From Tubulanus polymorphus (Eukaryota > Nemertea > Palaeonemertea > Tubulaniformes > Tubulanidae), in NCBI RefSeq assembly GCF_964204645.1, contig NC_134035.1, forward strand, positions 5,766,501-5,830,500: a stretch of 64,000 nucleotides of DNA, read 5' to 3'. The notes below the pieces were generated by a model, which saw nothing but the letters and a program-made list of their open reading frames with translations, was not told the DNA's origin and ran no database searches. Positions 62,188 through 64,000 of this stretch are shown piece by piece. Each line of letters begins with the position of its first letter. Within the stretch, counting starts at the first letter, position 1. A program made the translations under genes and the position numbers.

Positions 62188-64000
62188 TCAAACGGTTCCA
62201 TTTAGTAAAGATTCATCGACAGTCGGGTGTTTTGTCGATTTGTTTTTAGGACGGTCGATATCACTGATAGTTTGAGGCATCGGTACACCTCTAGTTTCCG
62301 GTAACGGTAACAACAGTAAAGCGGTAACCAGTCCAATACATCCGAGAATCACGCCCGGTAACCAAGATATAAATTGAGCCTGAAACAATTCAATATTGTA
62401 ATGTTGAAATGTTTAACAAGTGGCAGGATTGAAAATGTACCGAGATAAAAACCTACCAAATAAGCGGCGAATGGTGCTGTCATCGAACCTACTCGGGAAA
62501 ACGCCGATGTGATTCCGATCGCACGATTTCTGTAAAAGAAAAAGACAAGAAGATTGCGAAATACTGAACTCTATCTAAATCCATATGTACAACCACACTT
62601 GTATACCTGAAGTTAGTCGGGTAAAGTTCGCTGGTATGGATGTACGTTACAGCGAACGCTACGGCACAGCAGCACCGGCCCAACGCATTCAACGTGACGA
62701 TCAAAGGAACGAGGTTCGTCTCTCCTACAAAAAGAAATATCACGAAATAGATAGAGGCTGCATAGAATTGATACCCGACTCCTCATTTCGGCTGAGTCTA
62801 AAAGTTGACCCACTTATCTACTCTGTACATCACTTAAAAACATGATCAAGCTAGCAGACAGCTATAGAAATGAACCGATTACAACATTTTCAACGCGGTT
62901 TACAAATTGATCCGGTCGATTATGAGAAACAACGTATCACTTAACTTTAGCCGTTTAGGTACTCATCATGTACTTCAGGGGCCGGTTCCTCAGTTGAGAC
63001 TTAAGTCGAAAAATGGTCTTAGATTTAAAGACTGGTCTTAAGTTGTTAGATCGTTTGTAGAATTAAGATGGTCTTAAATTGGTCTTAAGTCTAACCCATG
63101 ACTATGGAACTGGGCCCAGGGGCCGGTTGCATAGTCGGCTTACTTAAGACCAGTCTAAGACCAACTTAGTTCTATTGCCAATCTAACAACTTACGACCAG
63201 TCTTAAGATTTAAGACCACTTTTGGACTTAGGTCACGTCTGTGCAACTGGCCCCAGAAGTTAAGAAGTATATGTGTATATGAGCTTACCGACACTGTTTG
63301 GACAGAACGTAACGACCATCAACGCAAGCCCGTTTAAAGTGTAAAGTGATATAAGAAAAACCCGTCTTCCAACACTGAAATACGTATAGTCACCACATAA
63401 ATGATTTGACGAACATTTTATACCGACTTATTCTCGGTGACTTAAACTTACTACTGTAGCACGAAGTGCATCACAATATAACTCGGTAATTCAATAGCTG
63501 TGCCTAGGAAATAATTAGCAAATCGACCTCCTGCCATAACCGTCGTGCTCATTGTTAACCCGTAATACGATAAACTCGTAAAAGACCTAGAAAAAAAAAC
63601 AGAGAACGATCTTTAAAAACAAACCACGGTCACCCATTGAGGCCGAAGTGGGCTAAATTCAATGCGTAGGCTTACCATATGATAGATTCTAGTATCGTGT
63701 ATAGACGCAGTTTTGGATGTTTGAGAATCTTGAGAATTCCAATCGTTTCATTATTGAAATCTTCATTACCCTTAGAACAGCCAACCATATTTCTAAACGC
63801 CAATCTGATCTTGTCCCTAGCCGAATAGACGCCTGAAAATAACGATAGGACGTGAGAGTGCTAATATGAATTTTTTGTCGAACGATATGATGTGTGAGCA
63901 AACTTGAGATTTATCTATTTATTTTAGATATTCCATTTATGAATAAAAAAGCCTTATTTCTCACCTTGTTTAGTGGATTCTGTGGTTTTTCTTATGGCAG
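62188..64000 (-). CDS. SLC22-type organic ion transporter, C-terminal half
   Basis: Major-facilitator transporter for organic cations, anions or carnitine at the plasma membrane; the substrate cannot be inferred. Exons on the minus strand: 63965-64000 (partial), 63676-63832, 63452-63586, 63289-63374, 62607-62724, 62457-62529, 62188-62379, about 264 residues, ending at the stop at 62188. The reading starts in the large cytosolic loop (KTTESTKQ), then KHPKLRLYTILESIIW before TM7; SYYGLTMST; an MFS loop with YVGRR; then TSELYPTNFRNRAIG and LPLPETRGVPMPQTISD, both diagnostic of SLC22 proteins. Full members are about 550 aa, so the N-terminal half lies beyond 64000. Codon phases agree at all six junctions. 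Confidence 0.92.
62983..63255. mobile_element. Paired snap-back repeats (GGCCGGTT...TTAAGACCAGTC) in a transporter intron
   Basis: Two adjacent units (62983-63118 and 63119-63255) are each bounded by GGGGCCGGTTSC and an AACTGGSCCC end, with GACTGGTCTTAAGTTGTTAGAT in one and its reverse complement in the other, so the pair is itself inverted. Related to 8757-8900 and the minisatellite at 25359-25771. Confidence 0.7.

Overview
This is a eukaryotic, animal nuclear window. The genes have many short exons with GT-AG introns, the DNA is AT-rich, and it is crowded with short inverted-repeat elements. The gene families (three-repeat Myb, CEPT1-type phosphotransferase, Ly6/uPAR proteins, GH18-CBM14 chitinases, arylsulfatase B, SLC22) fit a marine invertebrate, perhaps a lophotrochozoan; that placement is inference. 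All exon models below were built by hand from splice sites, codon phase and recognised protein motifs, and the phases close in every model.

Layout: 572-7354 (-) is a choline/ethanolamine phosphotransferase (CEPT1-like) whose 3' end leaves the window. 9730-22093 (-) is a complete 17-exon A/B/c-Myb family gene (731 aa). Its start lies 338 bp from the start of a divergent Ly6-type gene (22432-26134, +); the shared promoter has two CCAAT boxes and an E2F-like site. After 5 kb of repeat-rich intergenic DNA come two more Ly6-type genes on the minus strand (31386-34457 and 35369-36954). Next are an intronless arylsulfatase B-like gene (37865-39433, -) and a divergent intronless TRP-like channel gene (40569-42299, +). 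Three tandem secreted chitinase genes follow (43616-48267, 50201-55001, 57165-61584, all +). The window ends in the 3' half of an SLC22-type transporter (62188-64000, -).

The chitinases are a recent tandem triplication with a repeat unit of about 6.6-7 kb. All three keep the catalytic DxDxE motif and a CBM14 chitin-binding domain. They differ in the number of Thr/Glu-rich linker exons, in promoter motifs and in later insertions. A reverse-transcriptase fragment of a LINE sits in the same intron of all three, so it predates the triplication. A Harbinger-like MITE downstream of copy 1 is absent from the matching site of copy 2, so it came later.

Mobile DNA is the other main content: a 1.15 kb foldback hAT-like element with an 8-bp target duplication; two related elements with identical ends, one carrying an expanded 56-bp satellite; nested MITEs at 10.5 and 27.4 kb; and a snap-back family carrying a GATCTC/GAGATC hairpin followed by GAAAC that recalls a hammerhead ribozyme core. 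No rRNA, canonical tRNA or CRISPR array was seen.
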